Shown here one piece after another: positions 52,597-60,349 of a DNA stretch of 64,000 nucleotides. Numbering within the stretch: the first letter of the stretch is position 1; every line of letters starts with the position of its first letter. Origin of the DNA: Microbacterium sp. Lineage in GTDB: Bacteria > Actinomycetota > Actinomycetes > Actinomycetales > Microbacteriaceae. The stretch spans positions 62,001-126,000 of the forward strand of contig PNMM01000003.1 of NCBI GenBank assembly GCA_013823625.1, given 5' to 3'. Made by a program: the position numbers and the translations under genes. The notes under the pieces were generated by a model. That model made no database searches and had not been told where the DNA came from. It saw only the letters and a program-made list of their open reading frames with translations.

Positions 52597-53421
52597 ATGG
52601 ATGAGTTATTGCGCGCTCGCGCCGGATTCGTGCTGGCCGACGTCGATTGCGACGCGACCCCGGGAATTGCCGCCGACAAGAGGCGCGCCGAACAGCTGCT
52701 GGCCGAGGGCGCTGAGCATCTCGGCGCATTGCAAGAGCGCCTCTTTGCCGCGAGTCGCTCGGGCGCGACGCAGCGGGTGTTGGTCGTGTTGCAGGCCATG
52801 GATACCGCGGGCAAGGGCGGAATCGTGCGACACGTCGTCGGCGCCGTCGACCCGCAGGGCGTGCACCTCACGGCCTTCAAGAAGCCCACCGACGAAGAAC
52901 TCGCCCACCACTTCTTGTGGCGCATCGAGCGCCGCTTGCCCGAAGCAGGAATGATCGGCGTCTTCGACCGCTCGCACTACGAAGACGTGCTCATCGGTCG
53001 AGTTCGGCAGTTGGCCCCCGCCGATGAGATCGAGCAGCGGTACGGCGAGATCATCGACTTCGAGCGACGTCTGGCCGACGATGGCGTCTCAATCGTCAAG
53101 GTCATGCTGCACATCAGTCGCGACGAGCAAAGGGCTCGCTTGCAAGAACGCCTCGACCGCCCCGATAAGCACTGGAAGTACCGCCCCGGCGACATCGACG
53201 AACGCCTGTTGTGGGACGACTATCAGGCCGCGTACCAGCTCGCCATCGAGCGAACGGATGCGGACTACGCGCCCTGGTACGTCGTGCCCGCGAACCACAA
53301 GTGGTACGCGCGCCTCGCGGTACAGGCACAGCTCATCGCGGCGCTCGAACGCATCGACCCGCAGTGGCCGCTCGCCGACTTCGACGTTGAGGTCGAGAAG
53401 GCGCGGCTCGCCGCTACCTGA
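52597..53421 (+). CDS. ppk2: Polyphosphate kinase 2 family protein
   Basis: A 274-residue PPK2-type polyphosphate:nucleotide phosphotransferase. Walker A-like MDTAGKGGIVRHV near residue 68 (PPK2 has D-x-A-G-K-G), Walker B-like FDRSHYEDVL near 125, and the lid arginines in RARLQERLDRPDKHWKY. It moves phosphate between polyphosphate and (d)NDP or NMP; the class cannot be set from sequence alone. Independent transcription unit. Confidence 0.92.
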   Translation: MDELLRARAGFVLADVDCDATPGIAADKRRAEQLLAEGAEHLGALQERLFAASRSGATQRVLVVLQAMDTAGKGGIVRHVVGAVDPQGVHLTAFKKPTDEELAHHFLWRIERRLPEAGMIGVFDRSHYEDVLIGRVRQLAPADEIEQRYGEIIDFERRLADDGVSIVKVMLHISRDEQRARLQERLDRPDKHWKYRPGDIDERLLWDDYQAAYQLAIERTDADYAPWYVVPANHKWYARLAVQAQLIAALERIDPQWPLADFDVEVEKARLAAT

Positions 53422-53518
53422 CGGGTTAACGCCTTACCGTCCGGTTCGTGTTCGCCGCGAGCCAGCGAGCGATTGTGTATCGTGAGCGTCGATCATCAAC
53501 GGCTTCCGGGAGAACGAC

Positions 53519-54577
53519 GTGAGTGACCACCACACCGCAGCAGGCCCCGCCGAGAACGCGTCCGATGTGAGCGCGCCCCGCGCGACGTCGCGCCGTCGAC
53601 GCCTGATCGTGATCGGCGTCGCGATCGTCACCGTGGCTGCACTCGCCATCGGTTCGACGATCGCGATTTCGACGGCCCAGGCGCAGCAAGCTGCCGCCGC
53701 TCGCGCCGACGAAGCCGCAGCTCTCGCGGCTGCAGTCGAAGCAGACCGCGACGCGGCCATCGATGAGGCTCGCACTTTGGCTGACGCAATCGATGCCGTG
53801 CTCGAGGTACTTGCCACGGACGAGAACGCCGCCCTCATCGAGGTTGACCTCGAGGCGCTGCAGTCCGCGACGGAAGCCTTGGATGACGCATTCGCCACGG
53901 CCGACGAAGCGCATCAGGCCACCGCCGGAGCAGTGCGTGAACTCAATCTGCTTCTGCGAAGCGTCGCCGCGCAGGTTCGCGAGCTCGCGGGCACTGTCTC
54001 GCTCGCGAGCGAGTCGGAGCGAGATGACCTCGAGCGAGCATTGCTGGCACTCGCGGGTGCACCCTTTGGACTGCCCTCGAGCTACGAGAACCGTGACGAG
54101 CTTGTTGCCGACGCTCTTGACGCCGCCCGTACAGCCGCCGCTTCGCATGACACTGCAGCCGCAGCGACTGGGGCCGCTCCTTCTGCTGGGTCGCCGTCTT
54201 CCGGTGGGGGCACCGGTTCTGGCGGTGGCACAAGTGGTGGAAGCGGTGGCGGCACTGGTGGAGGCGGTAGCGGTGGTGGTTCGAGTGGTGGTGGAGGTGA
54301 CACTCCCCCACCGCCGCATCCACGCGCGGCGCTGTGCGAGAGCCTGGGCTTTCTCAATAACACTGCGTGTCTCGACAGCTACCCGACCTACGTGGCCACC
54401 AACGCGTCGTACGTCGATTGGGCAACCTGCTCCGCAGCCGGCGCATTCGCATACGGATCGCACAGCCCTGGCTTCGGTGGAACGTCGCGGCCGTCGTACA
54501 CGCAGCCTTGGTCGTATCAGCTCGTGTACGCATCCAATGGTCTCGGCACGGTCTACTTCTATCTCTGCGATATGTAG
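53519..54577 (+). CDS. Membrane-anchored coiled-coil protein with Gly-rich linker and Cys-rich end
   Basis: A 352-residue protein of no known family. Order: disordered head, one membrane helix (residues 30-50, LIVIGVAIVTVAALAIGST), an Ala/Glu/Asp coiled coil (about 55-205), a Gly/Ser linker (about 225-262), a Pro patch, and an 80-residue C-terminal domain with four Cys (ALCESLG, NTACLDS, WATCSAA, YLCDM) and many Tyr/Ser. The last part should be outside the cell and disulfide-bonded. GTG start with GGGAGA upstream. A strong terminator follows. Confidence 0.75.
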   Translation: MSDHHTAAGPAENASDVSAPRATSRRRRLIVIGVAIVTVAALAIGSTIAISTAQAQQAAAARADEAAALAAAVEADRDAAIDEARTLADAIDAVLEVLATDENAALIEVDLEALQSATEALDDAFATADEAHQATAGAVRELNLLLRSVAAQVRELAGTVSLASESERDDLERALLALAGAPFGLPSSYENRDELVADALDAARTAAASHDTAAAATGAAPSAGSPSSGGGTGSGGGTSGGSGGGTGGGGSGGGSSGGGGDTPPPPHPRAALCESLGFLNNTACLDSYPTYVATNASYVDWATCSAAGAFAYGSHSPGFGGTSRPSYTQPWSYQLVYASNGLGTVYFYLCDM

Positions 54578-54590
54578 CCCGCCCTGAAAG

Positions 54591-54636
54591 AAACGAAGGT
54601 GCCCTCCCGCCGATTGGCGAGAGGGCACCTTCGTTT
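54591..54636. terminator. Bidirectional terminator
   Basis: Perfect 16-base-pair stem, AAACGAAGGTGCCCTC with its complement at 54621-54636, extended by CGCC/GGCG around GATT after one mismatch. T-rich on the plus side and A-rich on the minus side, between convergent genes. Confidence 0.88.
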
Positions 54637-54651
54637 GCAAATACCTACCGC

Positions 54652-55218
54652 CTACTCGACGGTGACCCGCTGACCCATCTCGTGCCGGCGACGGATGGTC
54701 GCGGTCGCCAACGCGGCAAGCCCCGCGAGGATCACGCCGCCCGCCAGAAGACCAAGCGGAGCAATCGCCAGTGCCGCCCCGGTGGATGGCAGGGCGACGG
54801 AGACGAAGGTTGTCTCGTCCGGCGCGCCGCACTCCCCCTGGTGGAGAATGCCGCCATCTCGGTCGGTCAGGGTCTCGACCCAGTAGTAGGTCCCCGGCTC
54901 GGTGAACTCCGTCTTCGGCCCTTGGATCGTCATTCCGTCCGGGTAGTGACCAGCGGGAACGGACAGCGGGTTGTCACTGCTGTCGAATACCCGGTTCTCC
55001 GTCTCGCATACCGGCATGATTTCGTTGCCCTCATCATCTAGCAGGGCGCCCGTGGCCGTTCGCGTGCCTTCCGGCTGTTGGTACGCGGCGAAGGTGAGCT
55101 CGGCACCTTCAGGACGGCCCTGACTTCGGAGGGGGCCTCGCCGCCCTCGCCCGGCCATTATGAAAGACGGCAAGGGGACCCGAGAGACCCGTTCGGCCGG
55201 CGAGCACCAAATAGGCAA
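54652..55218 (-). pseudogene. LPXTG-anchored surface protein remnant, 5' truncated
   Basis: The last 120 residues look like a normal sortase substrate: a prealbumin-like SpaA-type region (GAELTFAAYQQPEGTRTATG, then GTYYWVETLTDRDG with two Cys), sorting signal LPSTG, a hydrophobic stretch and RRRHE. The first 35 residues (IWCSPAERVSRVPLPS) have no signal peptide and no homology, so the 5' part of the gene seems lost. No sortase is in the window. The truncated frame may be expressed but would not be exported. Confidence 0.55.
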
Positions 55219-55293
55219 TCGCCTCCAGTTTTGCCCGGAGAAACGGTGTGCGATTGAGCGAGATATTCTCCGGCCGCGCGCACGGGCTCAGTC

Positions 55294-55369
55294 CTAGCGG
55301 AGGGCGTCGTCGGCTGCGCCGCCGCCGTTCGCGCTGTGCTTCTTGCGACGCCCTCTAGCGGAGGGCGTC
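55294..55369 (-). repeat. Direct duplication of the menF 3' end
   Basis: The final 15 bases of menF with its stop (plus-strand CTAGCGGAGGGCGTC, 55355-55369) recur exactly at 55294-55308, between menF and the LPXTG remnant. The menF copy also forms a 9-base-pair hairpin with 55347-55355. Confidence 0.6.
55347..55369 (-). terminator. Hairpin at the menF stop codon
   Basis: GACGCCCTC and GAGGGCGTC arms around a 5-base loop that holds the stop codon; no T tract. Confidence 0.45.
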
Positions 55370-56602
55370 TGCTATCGGCCGAAACTTCATGCGCGTCTCA
55401 GCGAGCTCAGAGTCGGGGTCGCTGTCGGCGACGATGCCGGCTCCGGCGTAGGCGGTGAGCAATCCGTCGTCGTCGATACGCGCGCACCGCAGGGCGATGA
55501 CCCATTCGCCGTCGCCGTCGTGGTCGATCCAGCCCACCGGCCCGGCGTAGCGGCCGCGGTCGAAGGGCTCGAGTTCGGCGATGAGGGCGAGCGCGGCATC
55601 CGTCGGCGACCCAGCGACAGCCGCGGTCGGGTGCAGGGCGGCGACAAGGTCGAGCGCGCTCGACGATTCGGCAAGCTGCATCTCGACATCGGTCGCGAGG
55701 TGCCACAGATTGGGCAGCTTGAGCGTGAAGGGCAGCTCGCTCGCGGTCACGGCGCGCACGTGCGGACGCAGCGCGTCGAGCACGCTGTGCACGGCGAAGG
55801 CGTGTTCGTCGAGGTCTTTCGCGCTCGTCGCGAGCTGCGCTGCGGCCGCGGCGTCGTCGGCCGAGCTCGTGCCGCGCGCGGTGCTGCCCGCGAGCACGCG
55901 AGCGCTCGCTTCGCCGCCGTGCACGCTCACGAGGGTCTCGGGGCTCGCCCCCATGAGCCCGTCAACAGCGAACGTCACGCAGTCGGGGTAGCGATCGGCG
56001 AGCTCGTGCAGCAGTGCCCGGCGATCGGCATCGGGCGGGATGCTCGCCGTCGCATCACGCGCGATCACGACTTTCTCGACCCGTCCCGCGCGAATAGCCT
56101 CAACGGCGCGACCGACCACCGCCGTGAACTCGTCGCGGCTCAGCGAGGCCGCGGCCAGGGTCGCTCGTGGGCGCTCGCCGATCGGCGCGGCCTGGGGGGA
56201 TTGCTCGGCAGCGGTCGCCCCCACCTCCGAGATGCGGGTGACCCAGCTCACGCCGTCGTGTCGCCCCACGATCACGGCAGGAACGATGAGCACGCTCGGA
56301 GCACTCGAGGCGTCGGCGAACGCGAAGGTGCCCATCGCGACGAGGCCGGTTCCGGGCCGGTGAACCGGGTCAACCACCTCGGCGGCGCTGGCGATCGCGC
56401 GCCACGCGGCGGCAGCATCCGTCAAGCGATCGGGGCCGGTGAAGGTCAGCCGCAGCGTTTCACCCATGCCGACCATGCCATCGCCTCGGCGCAGTGCCGC
56501 GAGCGGATGCCGAGCATCGGCGAAACCAAGAAGGTCGTCGTGGTCGGCCACCCGCTCGGTCACGGCGCGCAGAGCGACCCCGGTCGCGAGTGAGGCAGGC
56601 AC
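55355..56602 (-). CDS. menF: Isochorismate synthase
   Basis: A 415-residue chorismate-binding enzyme that makes isochorismate for MenD. The C-terminal catalytic core shows ARDATASIPP near residue 183, GASPETLVSVHGG, the AGSTARG element, and LHPTAAVAGSPTDAAL with the conserved Glu in ELEPFDRGRYAGPVGW. The GTG at 56602 is supported by TAGCCT six bases upstream. It is divergent from menG, which acts at the other end of the pathway. Confidence 0.93.
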   Translation of the reverse strand: MPASLATGVALRAVTERVADHDDLLGFADARHPLAALRRGDGMVGMGETLRLTFTGPDRLTDAAAAWRAIASAAEVVDPVHRPGTGLVAMGTFAFADASSAPSVLIVPAVIVGRHDGVSWVTRISEVGATAAEQSPQAAPIGERPRATLAAASLSRDEFTAVVGRAVEAIRAGRVEKVVIARDATASIPPDADRRALLHELADRYPDCVTFAVDGLMGASPETLVSVHGGEASARVLAGSTARGTSSADDAAAAAQLATSAKDLDEHAFAVHSVLDALRPHVRAVTASELPFTLKLPNLWHLATDVEMQLAESSSALDLVAALHPTAAVAGSPTDAALALIAELEPFDRGRYAGPVGWIDHDGDGEWVIALRCARIDDDGLLTAYAGAGIVADSDPDSELAETRMKFRPIADALR

Positions 56603-56608
56603 CCGCTC

Positions 56609-56614
56609 AGGCTA
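56609..56614 (-). promoter_or_regulatory. -10 hexamer TAGCCT, leaderless menF
   Basis: On the minus strand TAGCCT ends 6 bases before the GTG at 56602. Confidence 0.55.
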
Positions 56615-56670
56615 CTCCGCACCCGACGGTCCCCCAGGCGCCTCACGGCGAACACCGGGCGGGCCCTCAC

Positions 56671-56676
56671 TAGACT
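56671..56676 (+). promoter_or_regulatory. -10 hexamer TAGACT, leaderless menG
   Basis: TAGACT ends 6 bases before the GTG at 56683. Confidence 0.6.
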
Positions 56677-56682
56677 TGGGGC

Positions 56683-57393
56683 GTGACGAGGGCCGATCTG
56701 TCGAAGACACCGCGCGAGGTCGCGGCGATGTTTGATGGCGTCGCTCGCCGCTACGACCGCACGAATGCCGTGCTCTCGGTCGGCAACGCGGCTCTCTGGC
56801 GCATCGCGACGGTGCGCGCGGTTGACCCCCAGCCCGGCGAACGCATTCTCGACATTGCGGCCGGCACCGGAACGAGTTCGGTCGCCCTGGCGAAAACGGG
56901 GGCCGAGGTCATCGCCCTTGACTTCTCGCAGGGCATGGTTGACGAGGGGCGCCGCCGCCACCCCGACCTGCAGTTCATTCAGGGTGACGCAATGGCGCTG
57001 CCCTTCGGCGACGCCGAGTTCGACGCGGTCACGATCAGCTTCGGCTTGCGTAATGTGCAGAAGCCCGAGGTCGCGATTGCCGAGATGCTGCGCGTGCTCA
57101 AGCCGGGTGGCCGCGTTGTCATCTGTGAGTTTTCGCGCCCGCCGATGCGCGTGCTGCGCGCGGGCTACCACGCCTACTTGCGCTACGTCATGCCGCTCAT
57201 CGCGGGAGCCGCGAGCTCGAACCCCGATGCCTACCGTTACTTGTTCGACTCGATCCGCGACTGGCCCGCGCAGTCGGTACTGAGCCAGTGGCTCAGCACC
57301 GCCGGGTTTACTCGGGTCGGCTACCGCAACCTCTCGTGGGGGGTGGTCGCCCTGCACCGGGGGCGCAAGCCCGCCAGCGCATCCGCGCAGTAA
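56683..57393 (+). CDS. menG: Demethylmenaquinone methyltransferase
   Basis: A 236-residue SAM-dependent methyltransferase of the UbiE/MenG family, last step of menaquinone synthesis. Motif I is LDIAAGTGTSSVALA near residue 62, FDGVARRYDRTNAVLS near 18 is the family start, and the signature FGLRNVQKPE near 120 is present. A polyprenyl diphosphate synthase follows in the same direction 35 bases later. Confidence 0.95.
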   Translation: MTRADLSKTPREVAAMFDGVARRYDRTNAVLSVGNAALWRIATVRAVDPQPGERILDIAAGTGTSSVALAKTGAEVIALDFSQGMVDEGRRRHPDLQFIQGDAMALPFGDAEFDAVTISFGLRNVQKPEVAIAEMLRVLKPGGRVVICEFSRPPMRVLRAGYHAYLRYVMPLIAGAASSNPDAYRYLFDSIRDWPAQSVLSQWLSTAGFTRVGYRNLSWGVVALHRGRKPASASAQ

Positions 57394-57428
57394 GCCGCCC
57401 CCGACCGCCTCGACAGATCGGCAGACCG

Positions 57429-58493
57429 TTGACTCGCCTTCCCCCGCTCGCTCGCCGCAGCAAGACGCTCAGCGCGTCGCTCGGCCTCGGCGAGAAGCTG
57501 TTTGCGTCGAGTGAAGAGCGCCGCTTTGCCGAAGCCATTGAGACAGGCCTCATTGAGGTCGAAGAGGGCCTGCTCAACGAAGTCGCGTTTGCCGACGACA
57601 TGGCCGACGTAACGTCGCGCTACTTGCTCGAGGCAGGCGGTAAGCGCATTCGGCCCGTGCTCACGCTCCTGACTGCTCAGCTCGGAGAGGGCAACAACCA
57701 CGCCGTCATCACGGCCGCGCAAGCGGTAGAGATCACCCACCTCGCCTCGCTGTATCACGACGACGTCATGGACGAAGCCGAGATGCGTCGCGGTGTTCCT
57801 TCGGCGCAAAACGTATGGGGCAACTCGGTCGCGATCTTGACCGGTGACTTGTTGTTCGCGCGCGCGAGCAAGCTCGTCGCTGGCCTGGGTGAGGGCGCCA
57901 TCAAGCTGCAGGCCGACACCTTCGAGCGACTGTGCCTCGGTCAGTTGCACGAGACAATCGGCCCGCGCGGCGACGACGACCCGATCGAGCACTACCTGCA
58001 GGTGCTGGCGGACAAGACTGGCTCGCTCATTGCGGCGGCTGCGCAAATGGGCGTGATCTTCTCGAACGCCCCCGAAGAATTTGCGGCCCCGGTCGTCGCC
58101 TTCGGCGAGAAGATCGGCGTCGCCTTCCAGCTCATCGACGACGTCATCGACCTTGCCGAGCCGGAGGCTGAGACCGGCAAGCCCCAAGGCACCGATCTGC
58201 GCAGCGGAGTCGCGACCTTGCCGCTGCTTTTCTTGCGCCGCGCCGCCCGCACCGATGCCGACGCCGCAGCGCTGCTCGCACGCATCGAGCGCACCGTCGA
58301 GGTCGAGGGTCACGACGACGAAGTGGCCGCCGCGATCGCCGAATTGCGCGCCCACTCGGTGACGGCCGAGACGCTCGACGAAGCTCGCCGCTGGGCCGAC
58401 GAGGCGGTTGCTGCGCTCGCGCCGCTGCCCGAAGGTCCGGTCAAGCTCGCCCTCACGAAGTTCGCCGAAGCGGTCGTCGACCGCACCACGTAG
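57429..58493 (+). CDS. Polyprenyl diphosphate synthase
   Basis: A 354-residue trans-isoprenyl diphosphate synthase. First Asp-rich motif DDVMDEAEMRR near residue 112 after GGKRIRP; second QLIDDVIDL near 235. It should make the long side chain that MenA attaches. The start is uncertain: no ATG or GTG lies near the homology start, and the TTG at 57429 (TRLPPLARRSK) is the best option; an in-frame ATG at 57288 would overlap menG by over 100 bases. Confidence 0.88.
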   Translation: MTRLPPLARRSKTLSASLGLGEKLFASSEERRFAEAIETGLIEVEEGLLNEVAFADDMADVTSRYLLEAGGKRIRPVLTLLTAQLGEGNNHAVITAAQAVEITHLASLYHDDVMDEAEMRRGVPSAQNVWGNSVAILTGDLLFARASKLVAGLGEGAIKLQADTFERLCLGQLHETIGPRGDDDPIEHYLQVLADKTGSLIAAAAQMGVIFSNAPEEFAAPVVAFGEKIGVAFQLIDDVIDLAEPEAETGKPQGTDLRSGVATLPLLFLRRAARTDADAAALLARIERTVEVEGHDDEVAAAIAELRAHSVTAETLDEARRWADEAVAALAPLPEGPVKLALTKFAEAVVDRTT

Positions 58494-58541
58494 GTCGCTC
58501 GGCGCCCTCCACCCCACCCCCACAGAAAGACACGCACGCGC

Positions 58542-59894
58542 ATGACCAAGCTCCGGCTCGCCATCGTTGGTGCAGGCCCCGCCGGCATCTATGCCGCCGA
58601 CATCCTGCTCAAGCACGAGCGCTCGTTCGACGTCTCGATCGACCTCTTCGAAAAATTGCCGGCCCCGTACGGGCTCGTGCGCTACGGCGTTGCCCCTGAC
58701 CACCCGCGCATCAAGGGCATCATCAACGCTCTTCGCGAGGTGCTCGACTCGGGCGACATCCGCATCTTTGGCAACGTGCATTACGGCACCGACATCACCC
58801 TCGATGATCTGCGCACCCACTACCACGCCGTCATTTTCTCGACGGGAGCGATTCGGGATGCCGAGCTCGACATCCCCGGCATCGACGCGCACGGCAGCTA
58901 TGGCGCGGCCGACTTCGTCAGCTGGTACGACGGCCACCCCGACGTGCCCCGCGAGTGGCCGCTCGAGGCCTCGTCGGTCGCCGTCATCGGCAACGGCAAC
59001 GTCGCGCTCGATGTGGCGCGCGTGCTCGCGAAGCACGCCGACGACCTCTTGCCGACGGAGATTCCCGACAACGTCTACCAGGGCCTGCTCACGTCACCCG
59101 TCACCGACGTGCACGTCTTCGGTCGCCGTGGGCCCATGCAGGTGAAGTTCACGCCTCTCGAGCTGCGTGAGCTCGGCGAACTGCGCGACGTCGACATGAT
59201 CGTGCACGAAGAAGACTTCGACTACGACGAGGCCTCGCAGCGCGCGATCGAGACGAATAAGCAGATCACGGTCATCGACCGCGTCTTCACGCAGTGGCGC
59301 GCGCGCGAGACGGGCTCGGCCTCGCGCCGCTTGCACTTGCACTTCTACGCCAAGCCCCTTGAGGTGCTGACGGATGCGGAGGGCCGCGTTTCGGGCTTCC
59401 GCTACGAGCGCACGCGTCCCGATGGTCACGGCGGCGTTGAAGGAACCGGCGAGATCCGCGAGGTCGAGGTGCAGGCTCTGTACCGCGCTGTCGGATACTT
59501 CGGCTCGCCGCTCGATGGCATCCCGTTCGACGAGCGCCACGGCGTCATCCCCAACCACGAGGGTCAAGTGCTCGGCGATGACAACCAGACGGTTCCGGGT
59601 GTCTACGCCACGGGTTGGATCAAGCGCGGCCCGGTTGGCCTCATCGGTCACACCAAGAGCGACGCCATGGAGACCGTGCAGCACCTCGTGACTGACCAGG
59701 CCTCGTGGTGGAGCCCCGAGCGCCCCGACGAACAGTCGGTCGTCGACCTGCTCGACAGTCGCGGCGTGCTCTACACCAACCTCGATGGTTGGCACCGGCT
59801 CGACGCCCACGAGGTCGCCCTCGGCGAGCCCCAGGGTCGTGCGCGCGTCAAGGTTGTGCCGCGCGACGAGATGCTGCGCATCTCGCGCGACTAA
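58542..59894 (+). CDS. fprA: Ferredoxin/flavodoxin-NADP reductase (FprA type)
   Basis: A 450-residue flavoprotein like mycobacterial FprA and adrenodoxin reductase. FAD site VGAGPAGIYAADIL at residues 7-20, NADP site VIGNGNVALDVARVL near 148, and the conserved GWIKRGPVGLIGHTKSDA near 362. It transfers electrons between NADPH and ferredoxin. The ATG has AGAAAG about 12 bases upstream, a weak site. Confidence 0.95.
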   Translation: MTKLRLAIVGAGPAGIYAADILLKHERSFDVSIDLFEKLPAPYGLVRYGVAPDHPRIKGIINALREVLDSGDIRIFGNVHYGTDITLDDLRTHYHAVIFSTGAIRDAELDIPGIDAHGSYGAADFVSWYDGHPDVPREWPLEASSVAVIGNGNVALDVARVLAKHADDLLPTEIPDNVYQGLLTSPVTDVHVFGRRGPMQVKFTPLELRELGELRDVDMIVHEEDFDYDEASQRAIETNKQITVIDRVFTQWRARETGSASRRLHLHFYAKPLEVLTDAEGRVSGFRYERTRPDGHGGVEGTGEIREVEVQALYRAVGYFGSPLDGIPFDERHGVIPNHEGQVLGDDNQTVPGVYATGWIKRGPVGLIGHTKSDAMETVQHLVTDQASWWSPERPDEQSVVDLLDSRGVLYTNLDGWHRLDAHEVALGEPQGRARVKVVPRDEMLRISRD

Positions 59895-59904
59895 GCCCCG
59901 ATAC

Positions 59905-60315
59905 TCAGACGGCGGTGTCGGCCGTGACCGACCAGCCGAGGGCGACAAGCTCGCGCAGAACCTCGAGATCAATCGCGCTGAGGCGCGTGACGTAGACGCA
60001 GTCAGCACCCGTCGTGTGCGGGCCCAACCGCTCGAGCAGCGCGGCTGCGTCGGGGTGCGTTTGCAAACCGTAGAGCGACAGCTTGGCCTTGCGGGGCGAA
60101 AACCCGGCGCGGGGCCAGATTCCTTCGCGCCCGCTGGCGTAGTGGTAGGCGTAGGTGCCAAAACCGACGATGGATGGCCCCCACATCACCGCGGGAGCAC
60201 CCGTCACCGACGAAAACAGTGCGACCAGCTCAGCACCCTCGGCGCTGCGCCGGGCATCGAGAGTCGCGAGGAAATCGGTGACGGGAACATCCGTCGGCAA
60301 CGTTGTTTGGCTCAT
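59905..60315 (-). CDS. DUF1801 domain protein
   Basis: A 136-residue soluble protein of the YdhG/DUF1801 fold: VTDFLATLDARRSAEGAELVAL at the start, MWGPSIVGFGTYAYHYASGREG in the middle, and LRELVALGW at the end. The fold is shared with small proteins of unknown function. The ATG has TACGGT 7 bases upstream. It converges on fprA. Confidence 0.88.
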   Translation of the reverse strand: MSQTTLPTDVPVTDFLATLDARRSAEGAELVALFSSVTGAPAVMWGPSIVGFGTYAYHYASGREGIWPRAGFSPRKAKLSLYGLQTHPDAAALLERLGPHTTGADCVYVTRLSAIDLEVLRELVALGWSVTADTAV

Positions 60316-60322
60316 GCGCGTT

Positions 60323-60328
60323 ACCGTA
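60323..60328 (-). promoter_or_regulatory. -10 hexamer TACGGT, leaderless DUF1801 gene
   Basis: On the minus strand TACGGT ends 7 bases before the ATG at 60315. Confidence 0.5.
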
Positions 60329-60349
60329 CGACGCGGCGGGCTGGAGTGT

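Noticed and set aside
54200-54300. GGT/GGC-rich tract as a possible structured RNA or minisatellite
   Set aside because: It encodes a Gly/Ser linker in frame between a coiled coil and a Cys-rich domain.
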